From Parafannyhessea umbonata (lineage in GTDB: Bacteria; Actinomycetota; Coriobacteriia; Coriobacteriales; Atopobiaceae), in contig NZ_JABAGR010000001.1 in NCBI RefSeq assembly GCF_012844235.1, positions 310,001 through 374,000 on the forward strand: 64,000 nucleotides of DNA, given 5' to 3'. A program made the translations under genes and the position numbers. The notes beneath the pieces are model-generated. The model saw nothing but the letters and a program-made list of their open reading frames with translations, ran no database searches and had not been told where the DNA came from. Positions 16,988-25,311 of the stretch are shown here, one piece after another (the first letter of the stretch is position 1; each line of letters begins with the position of its first letter).

Positions 16988-17012
16988 GGCGGGTCCCGTA
17001 CTGGGACCCGCC
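16988..17012 (-). terminator. Terminator for the minus-strand ABC operon
   Basis: A 10-bp perfect stem, GGCGGGTCCC at 16988-16997 with GGGACCCGCC at 17003-17012, loop of 5. The T-rich side (CTTTCTT) follows on the minus strand, so it mainly serves the ABC operon ending at 17083; it may also stop the convergent plus-strand unit. Confidence 0.8.
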
Positions 17013-17082
17013 AGAGGCGAACGCCGCATCAGCTGTAGTTTGCCGTGCGCGGAGACCTTTGCTCCTGCACCGCTGTCGTTTC

Positions 17083-17742
17083 CTAGGCGGCGATCAGCTT
17101 GCCATCCTCCATCCGGAAGACCCTGTCCACCAGGTCGAGCACGCGCTGGTCGTGCGTCACCATGACGGCGGCCTTGTTGCGCTGGTGCGTCTCTTGCCGG
17201 ATCATCTGCACCACCTGCCTGCCCCTTTCGGAGTCGAGGGAGGCCGTGGGCTCGTCTGCCAGAATGAGCCTCGCGTTGGTGGCGAAGGCGCGGGCGATTG
17301 CAACGCGCTGCCTTTCTCCACCAGATAGCTGCGCGGGGTGCTTGGCGGCGACGTTTGCGATGCCCAGCTCCCCAAAGAGCTCGCGTGTGGCGTTGCGGTC
17401 TGCCCCTAGCATCACGGTGAGCTGCTCCTCTGCCGTGAGGTAGGGTAGGAGCTGGTGGTTCTGGAAGATGAAGCCGATCTGCTCGCGGCGCAGCTTCGTC
17501 CACGCGCGCTGCGGCAGGTGCGAGACGGCGCGTCCGCAGATGGCGACGTCACCCTCGTCCGGGGAAAGCATCATGCCCGCGATGTTGAGCAGGGTGGACT
17601 TGCCGCTGCCCGAAGGCCCCACTATGGCCACGAGCTCGCCCGCGCCCACGCTCAGGTCAACGTGGTCCAGCACGCAGCGCCGCTCTTCTCCGTCGGCATA
17701 CGTCTTCACGATGCCGCTCATGCCCAGTATCGTCTCGCTCAC
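17083..17742 (-). CDS. ABC transporter ATP-binding protein (MacB/LolD type)
   Basis: A 219-residue ATPase of the lipoprotein/peptide exporter group. Walker A is GPSGSGKSTLLNI, the Q-loop segment is FIFQNHQLLPYLT, the signature is LSGGERQRVAIARA, and Walker B is LILADEPTASLD. It overlaps the FtsX-like permease gene by 4 bases (ATGA) and shares its operon. Such pairs act as mechanotransducing exporters or lipoprotein extractors; here only one permease is present, so it likely works as a homodimeric unit. Substrate unknown. Confidence 0.88.
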   Translation of the reverse strand: MSETILGMSGIVKTYADGEERRCVLDHVDLSVGAGELVAIVGPSGSGKSTLLNIAGMMLSPDEGDVAICGRAVSHLPQRAWTKLRREQIGFIFQNHQLLPYLTAEEQLTVMLGADRNATRELFGELGIANVAAKHPAQLSGGERQRVAIARAFATNARLILADEPTASLDSERGRQVVQMIRQETHQRNKAAVMVTHDQRVLDLVDRVFRMEDGKLIAA

Positions 17743-18821
17743 TGGAAATCACCCCCGATGACCTTGGCCGGGTCGATTCGCGCCACGCGGACGACGGACG
17801 CCAGGCTGCTTAGGATCGAAATCGCCACGAACGCCGCCAGCACCGCGGCCACTTGGACGGGCACCAGGTAGAACGGCATGGAGGCCGGCAGCGCCGCGCT
17901 CATGGCGGTGGCGAGGCCGCAGGCGATGGCCGCGCCGAGCGCTGCGATCAGGAACACCTGGCTCACGATGGTGCCAGATATCTTGGCGGTGCTGGTGCCG
18001 ATGGCCTTCATCACGCCAAACTCCTGCTCCTTCTGCATGTTGATTACGAAGAAGAACACGCCGATGATCACGGCGGTTATGGCCACGAGCAGCCATTCGA
18101 CCATGGTGATGGTCGTCTGCTCGGCCTTGTAGCCGGGGAGCGCCTCCACGATCTGCGCCTTGGTGTAGCTTTCGGTTCCCTTTACGTGGGCCGCGAGCCC
18201 GCCGCTTATCGCGACGGCGTGCACGGCCTTCTGGTACATGGGATTGCCCTTCTCGCCCATGGCGTCGAACGTGTCCACCGAGACGTATGCCACGGAGACG
18301 TGTCCATACATCTTGTCCTTCGTGAACCCGACGACCTTGAGCCTCACGCCCGAGGACGAGTCCTTGACGGTGTCGCCCAGGCTGATGCCCTTCTCCTGGA
18401 AGGCGTCGTCAAGAATGACCTCGCCCTTGCCCGCGGAGAGGCCCTTGCCCGCGTACGTCTTTGGTGCGAGGAACCCCGTGGGGTCGATGCCGAAGTACGT
18501 GACGTCGATCTTCTTTTCGCCGGACGCCTTCTGCAGGTAGGCGCGCTGGATGTCAAGCGGCGTCTGCCGACTTCCGTACTCGTCCTGCAGCTTCTTGTGC
18601 TGGGCGTCCGTAAGGCTCGACACGGTGATGAGCTTCTCGGAGTCCTTGCCCAGCACGAAGGCGCTGGCGTCCATGGTCTCGATGCCGGAGGACACCGCCC
18701 TTCCCAGGCCGCTCACGAGCCCCGACAGGAAGAGCACCATGAACATCATCAGGATCACGATGACCTCTACCAGCAGGTACTTCTTCCAGTTGTATGTCAG
18801 TTCCTTCCATGCAAGTCTCAC
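17739..18821 (-). CDS. FtsX-like ABC transporter permease
   Basis: A 360-residue permease. One membrane helix near residues 15-40 (VEVIVILMMFMVLFLSGL), a large extracytoplasmic domain (about 45-240), then three helices in the C-terminal FtsX domain (QKEQEFGVMKAIG region), as in MacB-type permeases. The start is GTG at 18821. It is upstream of and coupled to the ATPase at 17083-17742. No periplasmic adaptor or lipoprotein is encoded nearby. Confidence 0.85.
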   Translation of the reverse strand: MRLAWKELTYNWKKYLLVEVIVILMMFMVLFLSGLVSGLGRAVSSGIETMDASAFVLGKDSEKLITVSSLTDAQHKKLQDEYGSRQTPLDIQRAYLQKASGEKKIDVTYFGIDPTGFLAPKTYAGKGLSAGKGEVILDDAFQEKGISLGDTVKDSSSGVRLKVVGFTKDKMYGHVSVAYVSVDTFDAMGEKGNPMYQKAVHAVAISGGLAAHVKGTESYTKAQIVEALPGYKAEQTTITMVEWLLVAITAVIIGVFFFVINMQKEQEFGVMKAIGTSTAKISGTIVSQVFLIAALGAAIACGLATAMSAALPASMPFYLVPVQVAAVLAAFVAISILSSLASVVRVARIDPAKVIGGDFQ

Positions 18822-18863
18822 TGCATGCCTCGTTCCAGGTCGTTTATTGCCAAACCGCTTCCG

Positions 18864-19256
18864 CTACAGAAACTGCCGCGAGAACGCGTCCGCCATCTGC
18901 AGCTGCTCGTCGCCGGGGCGGCCGCGGAAGTAGAGGGTCCTCTGGTCCACGGCGATGCCCTTCTCGCCCAGCGCCCTCTTTATGAGCTCGATGGCGTGTT
19001 TGGACACCCACGAGGTCGAGAACACGACTGCCTTGCCCACGTTTGCGTCGTCAAGCGACGCGATGTACTCCCTAAGGTGGGAGTCGATGCCGTATGCGTA
19101 CAGCGCGCCGCCCACAAACAGGACGTCCACCGGCTCCGCAAGCGCCGCGTCTGCGTTGTCGACCGACACCGCCTGGGTTCCCATCGTCTTTGCGATCCGC
19201 TCCGCGACCGCCTTCGTGTTGCCCGTGCGCGAGAAGTACCTCACTGCTGCCTTCAT
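18864..19256 (-). CDS. Flavodoxin-like protein
   Basis: A 130-residue FMN-binding electron carrier or flavodoxin-domain protein. The phosphate-binding loop is YFSRTGNTKAVAERI near the N-terminus; VLFVGGALYAYGIDSHLREY and STSWVSKHAIELIK follow the flavodoxin order. The ATG at 19256 has GGAGA upstream and is preferred over a start four codons earlier. It lies 42 bases upstream of the ABC permease, possibly in the same operon. Confidence 0.82.
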   Translation of the reverse strand: MKAAVRYFSRTGNTKAVAERIAKTMGTQAVSVDNADAALAEPVDVLFVGGALYAYGIDSHLREYIASLDDANVGKAVVFSTSWVSKHAIELIKRALGEKGIAVDQRTLYFRGRPGDEQLQMADAFSRQFL

Positions 19257-19405
19257 GCGTCTCTCCAATTCGATCTGATCGTTGCGGCGGCCATGCGCCG
19301 CGCGTCATGAGTAGCGTACAATTAAATCGAGCGCAATTCAATACGAGAGATATTTCCGCACGAATGGGCACGGACGCTCCACAGATGCCATGATCCACGG
19401 CGCGT

Positions 19406-19420
19406 CGCCTATAATAGGCG
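19406..19420 (+). promoter_or_regulatory. TATAAT -10 box inside a palindrome
   Basis: CGCCTAT and ATAGGCG flank one base and form a near-perfect 15-base palindrome whose centre spells TATAAT (19410-19415), 34 bases before the start of the zinc-ribbon membrane gene. It reads as a -10 element within a potential operator; no convincing -35 is seen. Confidence 0.45.
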
Positions 19421-19448
19421 GCATCGCCAACACTACCCAGGAGGCCGC

Positions 19449-19886
19449 ATGCTCCCCGTCATCCTCATCGTGATCGCTGCCATCGTCACGCTCGTCGTGC
19501 TGTCCGCGCAGCTCGTGTGGGGCGTCCTGCTGGGGCTGGCCGCCTCCGCCGCGCTGGCGGTGCTCTCGCTCGTGGGATATCGCAAGGTGTGCGCCGCGAA
19601 GCCCACGGAACGCGTGTGTCCGGAGTGCGGCAGCAAGAACGTCCACCTGTGCGAGAAGGGCGCGGACCCCGCGGCCGCGAAGCCCGGCTTCTGGGACATC
19701 ACCGGCGCCATCGGCAACGTGGGCTACGACCAGCTGGCCAAGTGCCGCAAGTGTGGCCATGCCGAGCCGTACGTCACGCCAGAGGCTCTCGTGATGGCGC
19801 GCGAGGACTGCCGAAGGCGCCTCATGTTCTGGGCGGGCGTCACCGCGGTGTGCGCGCTCTTCTCGCTCTGGATGCTCCTGTTCTAG
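19449..19886 (+). CDS. Membrane protein with a four-cysteine zinc ribbon
   Basis: A 145-residue protein. Two hydrophobic helices (residues about 3-45) are followed by a cytoplasmic zinc-ribbon-like segment, CPECGSKNVHLC and later CRKCGH, and a last hydrophobic helix at the C-terminus. The family is not recognised. It has AGGAGG before the ATG. The stop is directly adjacent to the stop of the convergent AraC gene, with no terminator between them. Confidence 0.65.
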   Translation: MLPVILIVIAAIVTLVVLSAQLVWGVLLGLAASAALAVLSLVGYRKVCAAKPTERVCPECGSKNVHLCEKGADPAAAKPGFWDITGAIGNVGYDQLAKCRKCGHAEPYVTPEALVMAREDCRRRLMFWAGVTAVCALFSLWMLLF

Positions 19887-21167
19887 CTAGATGTCCTCCT
19901 CGTAGTCCGGGTTGCTTACGGCGATCCGGTACTGCTTTGGCGTGATGCCGGTCTCGTTCTTGAACGTGGTCGCGAAGTAGGGCTGGCTCGAGAACCCCAG
20001 AAGGTCGCTTATCTCGCTCAGCGAGTACTTGGTGTAGCGCAGCAGGCGCTTTGCCTCGTCCATGCGCCGGTAGCGCACGTACTGGTTGATGGTGAGGCCG
20101 GTCTCCCTCTTGAAGTGCTTCGTGAGGTAGGACGTGCTGCAGCCGATCCTGTGGCACATCTGCTCTATCGTGGGGACGTTTGCCAGGTCGTCCGCGATCA
20201 TCTTGATGCATTCGCGCACCTCGGGGCCGATGCCCGTGGGCGTGCGCACGTCGTTCACCACGGTCGCGACGTCCATGAGCATCGCGTTCAGGAGGGTGGC
20301 TACCTCTGCCTCGGACTGCGCGTCCTCGCACTTGGCGACGTAGGCGGACAGCATCTGCAGGCCGAGCTTCAGGCCGATCCCGCCGGGTATGGCACCATGG
20401 AGGAACGTCTCCGTCGCGTCGATGATGAACTCGTCCTTCGCCATGCGCAGGTTGCCGCTGCCCATGGTGGTTGAGAGCTCGTTCACGAGGTTGTCGAGGT
20501 ACGACTGGCTGCCGAGGCCCGTCCAGATCTCGTCCACGGCGCCCTCGCGCACGAGGCGCGTGATGTCGTTGCGGATGAGCATGCTCTGCTCGATGCTGAA
20601 GCTGTCGCGCTGCTGTGACGCCATGCGGTGCACCTCGTTTATGGCTTCGTAGTCGGTTGCACCCACGAGTGCCTCCGCCCCGGGTACCGTCGCGTTTGCC
20701 TGGAGGTACAGGAAGCCGCAAAGCGCGCAGAAGCGCTGGTACGTGTAGCGCGGAATCCTGGCCAGGATGGGCGCCACCTCCTCGCGGCGGCTGGTGGGGA
20801 TGTCCGACAAGTTCATGAAGTGGTCGAGCACGAGACCGCTTCGACCCAGGGGAAACGTCGGGCCGATGATGAACTCGATTCCCAGCGGTATGTCGTGCAC
20901 GTAGCCGTACATCGCATCGTCCGGGGTGGAGTACGTCGTGTACGGCCTGGACTGTGCCCGCGCGATCGGCAGGACGTGAGCGTCGGGCATCACGTCACTG
21001 GGGAGGCCGACGCAGCAGATGCGCTCCTCTCCGTACCAGCCGGCAATTGGAATTCCGTGAGAGCCATAGAAGAGCTGGCACAGGAAGGGTGCGATCTGGG
21101 CCACGGGTTGCTGGCTGTCCGGGGTGGGATCGAAAACGTTACCAGAAACGTTGTCATAAATATTCAT
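19887..21167 (-). CDS. AraC-family transcriptional regulator
   Basis: A 426-residue regulator. The C-terminal 100 residues hold the two helix-turn-helix units (TIEQMCHRIGCSTSYLTKHF and YSLSEISDLLGFSSQPYFAT) and the typical TGITPKQYR ending. The N-terminal 300 residues form a sensor region that I cannot assign to a cupin or PocR fold with confidence. The gene is divergent from the second mannose-family PTS (159 bases to the EIIA start), so it is probably its activator. It ends in an acidic tail, NPDYEEDI. Confidence 0.85.
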   Translation of the reverse strand: MNIYDNVSGNVFDPTPDSQQPVAQIAPFLCQLFYGSHGIPIAGWYGEERICCVGLPSDVMPDAHVLPIARAQSRPYTTYSTPDDAMYGYVHDIPLGIEFIIGPTFPLGRSGLVLDHFMNLSDIPTSRREEVAPILARIPRYTYQRFCALCGFLYLQANATVPGAEALVGATDYEAINEVHRMASQQRDSFSIEQSMLIRNDITRLVREGAVDEIWTGLGSQSYLDNLVNELSTTMGSGNLRMAKDEFIIDATETFLHGAIPGGIGLKLGLQMLSAYVAKCEDAQSEAEVATLLNAMLMDVATVVNDVRTPTGIGPEVRECIKMIADDLANVPTIEQMCHRIGCSTSYLTKHFKRETGLTINQYVRYRRMDEAKRLLRYTKYSLSEISDLLGFSSQPYFATTFKNETGITPKQYRIAVSNPDYEEDI

Positions 21168-21326
21168 ATTTTATCCGTCTAGTGCAATTTTGAGAATGAA
21201 CCAAAAATTACAAAACTATGGCAAAAACAGTATTACACAAAACGGGTCGACCGTGATAATCGAATGTGTCGAGCGGGCGGACCAACGTGCCATGAGGGCA
21301 CATCGCCCCAGTTGAGAGGGATAGCA
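21168..21326. promoter_or_regulatory. Divergent control region of araC-type regulator and PTS 2
   Basis: An AT-rich 159-base gap. ATTACA occurs at 21207-21212 and 21232-21237, each followed by an A-rich run (ACAAAAC and ACACAAAAC), 25 bases apart, which would suit the paired direct half-sites used by AraC proteins. The assignment is inference. Confidence 0.4.
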
Positions 21327-21752
21327 ATGAGGTATCTTGTTCTCGTCAGCCATGGTACGTTTGCACAGGGACTCCACTCCGTCCTCAAGATGCTCGCTGG
21401 CGATCGTGAAGAAGTGCTCAGCTGCTCCCTCAAGGATGGTGAAGGTGCGGACGAGTACGTCGCAGAGCTGAAGCAGACCATCTCGGTCATCGGCGACGGC
21501 GACTCCGTGTTCCTGTTCGGCGACATCATTGGTGGGTCGCCCCTCACCAATGCCATCAACACCATCACCGAGGCGGGGCTCCTGCCCAGGACCCGCATCT
21601 TCGGCGGCGTGAACCTGCCTGCCGTCCTCACGGCGGCGCTCAGCCCCGAGGCCGACGACGACTCCCTTGCCGTCGACGTCGTGAGCGAGGGCGTGGCTGC
21701 CCTGCAGGAGTTCAAGGTCGCCGTGGAGGACGACGACGAGGACGACCTCTAG
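21327..21752 (+). CDS. PTS mannose-family EIIA component (system 2)
   Basis: A 141-residue EIIA with phosphorylated His9 in LVLVSHGTFAQG and the FLFGDIIGGSPLTNA segment. The ATG at 21327 is chosen because it has GAGAGGG upstream and begins directly with the fold. It is followed by an unusually long 180-base gap with a stem-loop before EIIB. The C-terminus is an acidic tail, VEDDDEDDL. The sugar is unknown; mannose/glucose-type systems look like this. Confidence 0.92.
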   Translation: MRYLVLVSHGTFAQGLHSVLKMLAGDREEVLSCSLKDGEGADEYVAELKQTISVIGDGDSVFLFGDIIGGSPLTNAINTITEAGLLPRTRIFGGVNLPAVLTAALSPEADDDSLAVDVVSEGVAALQEFKVAVEDDDEDDL

Positions 21753-21870
21753 CCATTCAATCCAATTTCCACTTCCTAGGGGAGAAGTGCCCCTGCCATA
21801 GTCGCAGGTCCTTCTCGCCAGACATGCTGACGGCCTGACCGTCTGATTGCGCTTACCAAAGTGGCACGAC

Positions 21871-21892
21871 CAGACCCCCTTGCGGGGGCCTG
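21871..21892 (+). promoter_or_regulatory. Intercistronic stem-loop between EIIA and EIIB
   Basis: CAGACCCCC at 21871-21879 faces GGGGGCCTG at 21884-21892 with a TTGC loop; one A/C mismatch interrupts the stem. There is no U-run, so it is more likely an mRNA-processing or attenuation element than a terminator. It lies 40 bases before EIIB. Confidence 0.55.
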
Positions 21893-21932
21893 TGGGGGAA
21901 CTGTACGCAAGTTTTGAAAGGGGAGAGTAGGT

Positions 21933-22430
21933 ATGATTTCGTTCGTGCGCGTAGATGACCGTATGATCCATGGCCAGACGGTAACCAGGTGGTCCCTGGA
22001 GTATCCGTGCGACGGCATCATCGCCGTCAACGATGCAGCCGCGACCAACCCGGTGCTGAAGGCCGCCTACAGGGGCGCCGCACCCGAGAAGAAGATCTTC
22101 GTCTGGACGATGGAGCACTTCCTCGCCAAGGCCCAGAAGGTTCTCGATTCTGACTCCAAGTACTTCCTCATCACCAAGAACCCCATCGACATGAAGAAGA
22201 TCCTCGTCGACAACAAGTTCGTGCCCTCCGACGTCAAGCGCGTCATCATCGGGCCGTGCAACGACCGTCCCGGCGCCGTCAAGCTGGGCAACAACCAGTC
22301 CATCACCCAGGAGGAGGCACAGGCCCTGGAGGACATCACGAAGGCTGGTTACACCGTGGAGTTCGCGCTGATCAAGGAGAAGTCCATCGGCGAGTGGCCG
22401 AAGTTCCGCGATCAGTTCGACCTTAAGTAA
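21933..22430 (+). CDS. PTS mannose-family EIIB component (system 2)
   Basis: A 165-residue EIIB with phosphorylated His13 in VDDRMIHGQTVTRWS, followed by IIAVNDAAATNPVLK and the VKLGNNQSIT segment. GGGGAGAG precedes the ATG. It passes phosphate from EIIA to sugar bound by EIIC/EIID. The mRNA stretch before it contains a stem-loop and one copy of GTCCTTCTCGCC, a near match to the recurrent 13-mer. Confidence 0.92.
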   Translation: MISFVRVDDRMIHGQTVTRWSLEYPCDGIIAVNDAAATNPVLKAAYRGAAPEKKIFVWTMEHFLAKAQKVLDSDSKYFLITKNPIDMKKILVDNKFVPSDVKRVIIGPCNDRPGAVKLGNNQSITQEEAQALEDITKAGYTVEFALIKEKSIGEWPKFRDQFDLK

Positions 22431-22457
22431 GGGTTCATCCTAGACACGAAGGGCAGA

Positions 22458-23339
22458 GTGACACGCATGACCATTAACGTGTTCCAAGCCGCTTTGCTGG
22501 GCATCTTCGCCTGCCTGGCATCGCTTCCCGGCATGGGCGGCACCACGATCGGTAACTACACCCTCGGACGCCCCCTCGTCGGCGGTCTCGTCGTCGGCAT
22601 CATCCTCGGCAACGTCCAGCTGGGCATCATCGTCGGCGCGGCGATCCAGCTCGTCTACATCGCGCTCGTGACCCCGGGCGGAACGGTCTCCGCGGACGTT
22701 CGTGCCGTCACCTACATCGGCATCCCGCTGTCCATCCTCGCCATCCAGGCCCAGGGCCTCGACCCCAACTCCGCCGCCGCCGCAGGCCTCGCTGCTTCGC
22801 TCGGTGCCGCAGTCGGCACCCTCGGAACCGTCCTCTTCTATGGCACCGCGACCATCAACCTGGTTTGGCAGGGCATTGGCTGGAAGGCCATGGAGTCCGG
22901 CAACTGGGAAAAGATCAAGAAGACCATCCCGATGGTCGACTTCGTCCTGCCCTGGATCGGTCACATCCTGTTCTCGTTCCTCCCGACGTTCGTGATCTGC
23001 CTCGCCGGCGCCCCCATGGTCCAGGCCATGAAGGAGTTCCTGCCCATGGACGGCATCGCGATGAAGACGCTGTTCACCGTCGGCTCGCTCCTTCCCGCCG
23101 TCGGTGTCGCGATCCTGTGCAAGCAGGTCATCAACAAGCCGCTCGACTGGGTCGTCTTCGGCTTCGGCTTCACGCTCGCTGCCGTCATGAAGTGCAACCT
23201 GATCGCGTCCGCGCTGATCGCGGTGTTCTTCGCGCTTATCAACTATGAGATCCAGCAGGCAAAGACCGCCAGGCCCGCGATCGCTGGGGGCTCCGCTGCT
23301 GCCGCTGCCGATGACGACGAGGAAGATGAGGACATCTAA
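22458..23339 (+). CDS. PTS mannose-family EIIC component (system 2)
   Basis: A 293-residue membrane subunit with about eight hydrophobic segments, an early GMGGTTIGNYTLGRPLVGGL loop and the IVGAAIQLVYIA motif of EIIC-Man/Sor proteins. The C-terminal tail, after the last helix, is Ala-rich and then strongly acidic (DDDEEDEDI). The purine-rich tail codons also act as the ribosome binding site of EIID, whose ATG overlaps the stop codon by one base. Confidence 0.92.
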   Translation: MTRMTINVFQAALLGIFACLASLPGMGGTTIGNYTLGRPLVGGLVVGIILGNVQLGIIVGAAIQLVYIALVTPGGTVSADVRAVTYIGIPLSILAIQAQGLDPNSAAAAGLAASLGAAVGTLGTVLFYGTATINLVWQGIGWKAMESGNWEKIKKTIPMVDFVLPWIGHILFSFLPTFVICLAGAPMVQAMKEFLPMDGIAMKTLFTVGSLLPAVGVAILCKQVINKPLDWVVFGFGFTLAAVMKCNLIASALIAVFFALINYEIQQAKTARPAIAGGSAAAAADDDEEDEDI

Positions 23340-24172
23340 TGGCTGAGAAGAAGAAGATTTCCCAAGCGACGCTCAAGAAGAGCTTCCGCAACTGGGCATA
23401 CGGCAACCTTACCTGCTTCTCGCAGGAGCACATGCAGACGTTCGGCTACCTCGCCGCAATGCTTCCCGTGGTCGACGAGCTGTATGACAATGACGAGGAC
23501 AAGGTGAACTCCCTCAGGACCTACACCACGTTCTTCAACACCGAGCCCCAGATCGGCACGCTGGTCGTCGGTCTGACCGCAGGCCTCGAGGAGGCGCGCG
23601 CCAACGGCGAGCCCCTGGACGACGAGACCATCAACGGCATCCGCGCCGGCCTCATGGGACCGCTTGCCGGCCTTGGCGACTCCATCATCGTCGGTACGTT
23701 CATCCCCATCCTCCTGGGCATCGCCCTCGGTCTCTCCACCGGTGGCTCCGTGCTCGGCCCCCTGTTCTACATCGTCGCCTGGAACGTCGCGATGTACTTT
23801 GGCATGAAGTATGCGTACAACCAGGGCTACACCATGGGCGGCGCCGCCGTCGAGGCGCTCGTCGGTCCGCAGTCCGCGGCGCTCCGCAGCTCCATCGTCA
23901 TGGTCGGCACCATGGTCATCGGCGCCGTCGCGGCGACGTGGATCAACATCACGACCGCGCTCCAGGTCACGTTCACGAAGGACAGCGCGTTTGTCCTGCA
24001 GGACACGCTCGACGGCATCTTCCCGAAGGCACTGAACTTCTTCTTCGTGTGGCTGTGCTGGTGGCTCATGACCAAGAAGAAGATCAGCCCGACCGTCGTC
24101 ATGCTCATCCTCGTTGGCATCGCGTTCGTGGGCGTGCTCGTGGGCTTCTTCGACCCGAAGCTGAAGTACTAG
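23339..24172 (+). CDS. PTS mannose-family EIID component (system 2)
   Basis: A 277-residue EIID with ISQATLKKSFRNWAYGNLTC at the start, the TFFNTEPQIGTLVVGLTAGLEEARANG segment, the LMGPLAGLGDS loop and C-terminal membrane helices. It ends the second PTS operon, followed by a strong hairpin at 24248-24281. Compared with system 1 the sequence is clearly different, so the two systems are not recent duplicates. Confidence 0.92.
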   Translation: MAEKKKISQATLKKSFRNWAYGNLTCFSQEHMQTFGYLAAMLPVVDELYDNDEDKVNSLRTYTTFFNTEPQIGTLVVGLTAGLEEARANGEPLDDETINGIRAGLMGPLAGLGDSIIVGTFIPILLGIALGLSTGGSVLGPLFYIVAWNVAMYFGMKYAYNQGYTMGGAAVEALVGPQSAALRSSIVMVGTMVIGAVAATWINITTALQVTFTKDSAFVLQDTLDGIFPKALNFFFVWLCWWLMTKKKISPTVVMLILVGIAFVGVLVGFFDPKLKY

Positions 24173-24247
24173 AAACCAGGACCTGCCGTCCTGGGGACGC
24201 GCGCCTTGGGATGGAGCGCGCGGCCTAGGGCGAAATCCCCCACAGGC

Positions 24248-24285
24248 GGCCGGCCTCTCGCATGGTTGCGGGAGGCCGGCCTTGT
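24248..24285 (+). terminator. Rho-independent terminator of PTS operon 2
   Basis: GGCCGGCCTC at 24248-24257 pairs with GAGGCCGGCC at 24272-24281; the inner bases (TCGCA/TGCGG) extend the stem with one wobble. TTGTC follows. It is 75 bases after the EIID stop. Confidence 0.8.
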
Positions 24286-24377
24286 CATGTGGTGCGAAAG
24301 ATCGGCGAAGCCCCTCGCGGGCGGACAAAGCGGGTGTGGGCTATGCTTCCCATATCCGGTGTCTTCAGGGAGGATAT

Positions 24378-24839
24378 ATGAGCAAGAGCGGTAAGAAGAC
24401 GCAGCGTCCCTCCTCGTCGGCGGACGCGCCTGAGCCAACCTATGCCGCGCCCCCGATGAGCGACGAGAAGCGTCATGCCCTCATACAGGAGGCGGACAGG
24501 CAGACGCAGGCGATCATGAGGCTAGAGGTGTACAAGCGCATAGGGTACTCAGTCGTGGCGGTGGGGGCGCTTATGGTGTACGCTTACGTCTGGCAGAGCG
24601 CGGCGATGTGGGTGCTCGTGCTCGGCGTCGCGCTCATGGTGCTGGGCGGGCTCTTCTCGGCCGTTCTCTACAAGGGGATAAAGAACGGAAAGAAGAACGT
24701 TCGCCACATTCTTGAGGCTGCGGGCGTCGATCCCGATGCGGTGAGGACTAGAAAGTACGCGAAGGCCGAGGCCGACGCCGGCGGCGACGCCGAGAAGGAC
24801 GAAGCGGGCGAGGAGGACGACGGCACGGACGGGCGATAG
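24378..24839 (+). CDS. Small membrane protein with charged tails
   Basis: About 153 residues, starting MSKSGKKTQRPSS at an ATG preceded by AGGGAGG. A basic, Pro/Ser-rich head is followed by a helical segment, two hydrophobic helices (residues about 58-105, separated by a short loop), and a long acidic Glu/Asp/Ala tail. No family recognised; the pattern resembles DUF-type 'two-helix' proteins of Actinobacteria. It is separated from the PTS operon by its terminator. Confidence 0.55.
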   Translation: MSKSGKKTQRPSSSADAPEPTYAAPPMSDEKRHALIQEADRQTQAIMRLEVYKRIGYSVVAVGALMVYAYVWQSAAMWVLVLGVALMVLGGLFSAVLYKGIKNGKKNVRHILEAAGVDPDAVRTRKYAKAEADAGGDAEKDEAGEEDDGTDGR

Positions 24840-24900
24840 GCGGGGCGCTGCCCGCACATGACGTTGTCGGTCTCCGACGCGATCGAATGGAGGATGGGCC

Positions 24901-25269
24901 ATGACCAACAAGGAGCTTGTGCTCGAGTTTTACGACAAGGTGTTCAACGGGCACGACCTGAGCGACCTAGGACGCTACATGCGCGAGGACTACAGGCAGC
25001 ACAGCCCCGAGGTCGCCGATGGACGAGAGGGGTTCCGTGCGTTTGCCGAGGGCTTCTTCCGACTCGACCCGCACATGACCATCATGTCCGTGGCACAGGA
25101 CGGCGACAGGGTCTTCGTGTTCTTCCGCTGCGACTTCCGCGCAAACGGCGGCGCGGCGAAGGTGTGCGACATCTATCGTGTGGAGGACGGGATGCTCGCG
25201 GAGCACTGGGACGTGATTCAGCCGATCTCTGCGGACGACGTCTTCAACAACGGAAACGGCCACTTCTAG
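24901..25269 (+). CDS. SnoaL/NTF2-like polyketide-cyclase-fold protein
   Basis: A 122-residue cone-shaped NTF2-fold protein of the SnoaL-like group. The typical pattern VLEFYDKVFNGHDLSDLGRY, then YRQHSPEVADGREGFRAF, VFVFFRCDF and DIYRVEDGMLAEHWDVIQ is complete. Related proteins are small cyclases or have unknown substrate. GGAGGATGGG precedes the ATG. It faces the minus-strand gene at 25312. Confidence 0.85.
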   Translation: MTNKELVLEFYDKVFNGHDLSDLGRYMREDYRQHSPEVADGREGFRAFAEGFFRLDPHMTIMSVAQDGDRVFVFFRCDFRANGGAAKVCDIYRVEDGMLAEHWDVIQPISADDVFNNGNGHF

Positions 25270-25311
25270 GCTTTGTCGCGATGTCGGTCACCGCTCTGTG
25301 CGTGGACTGAC

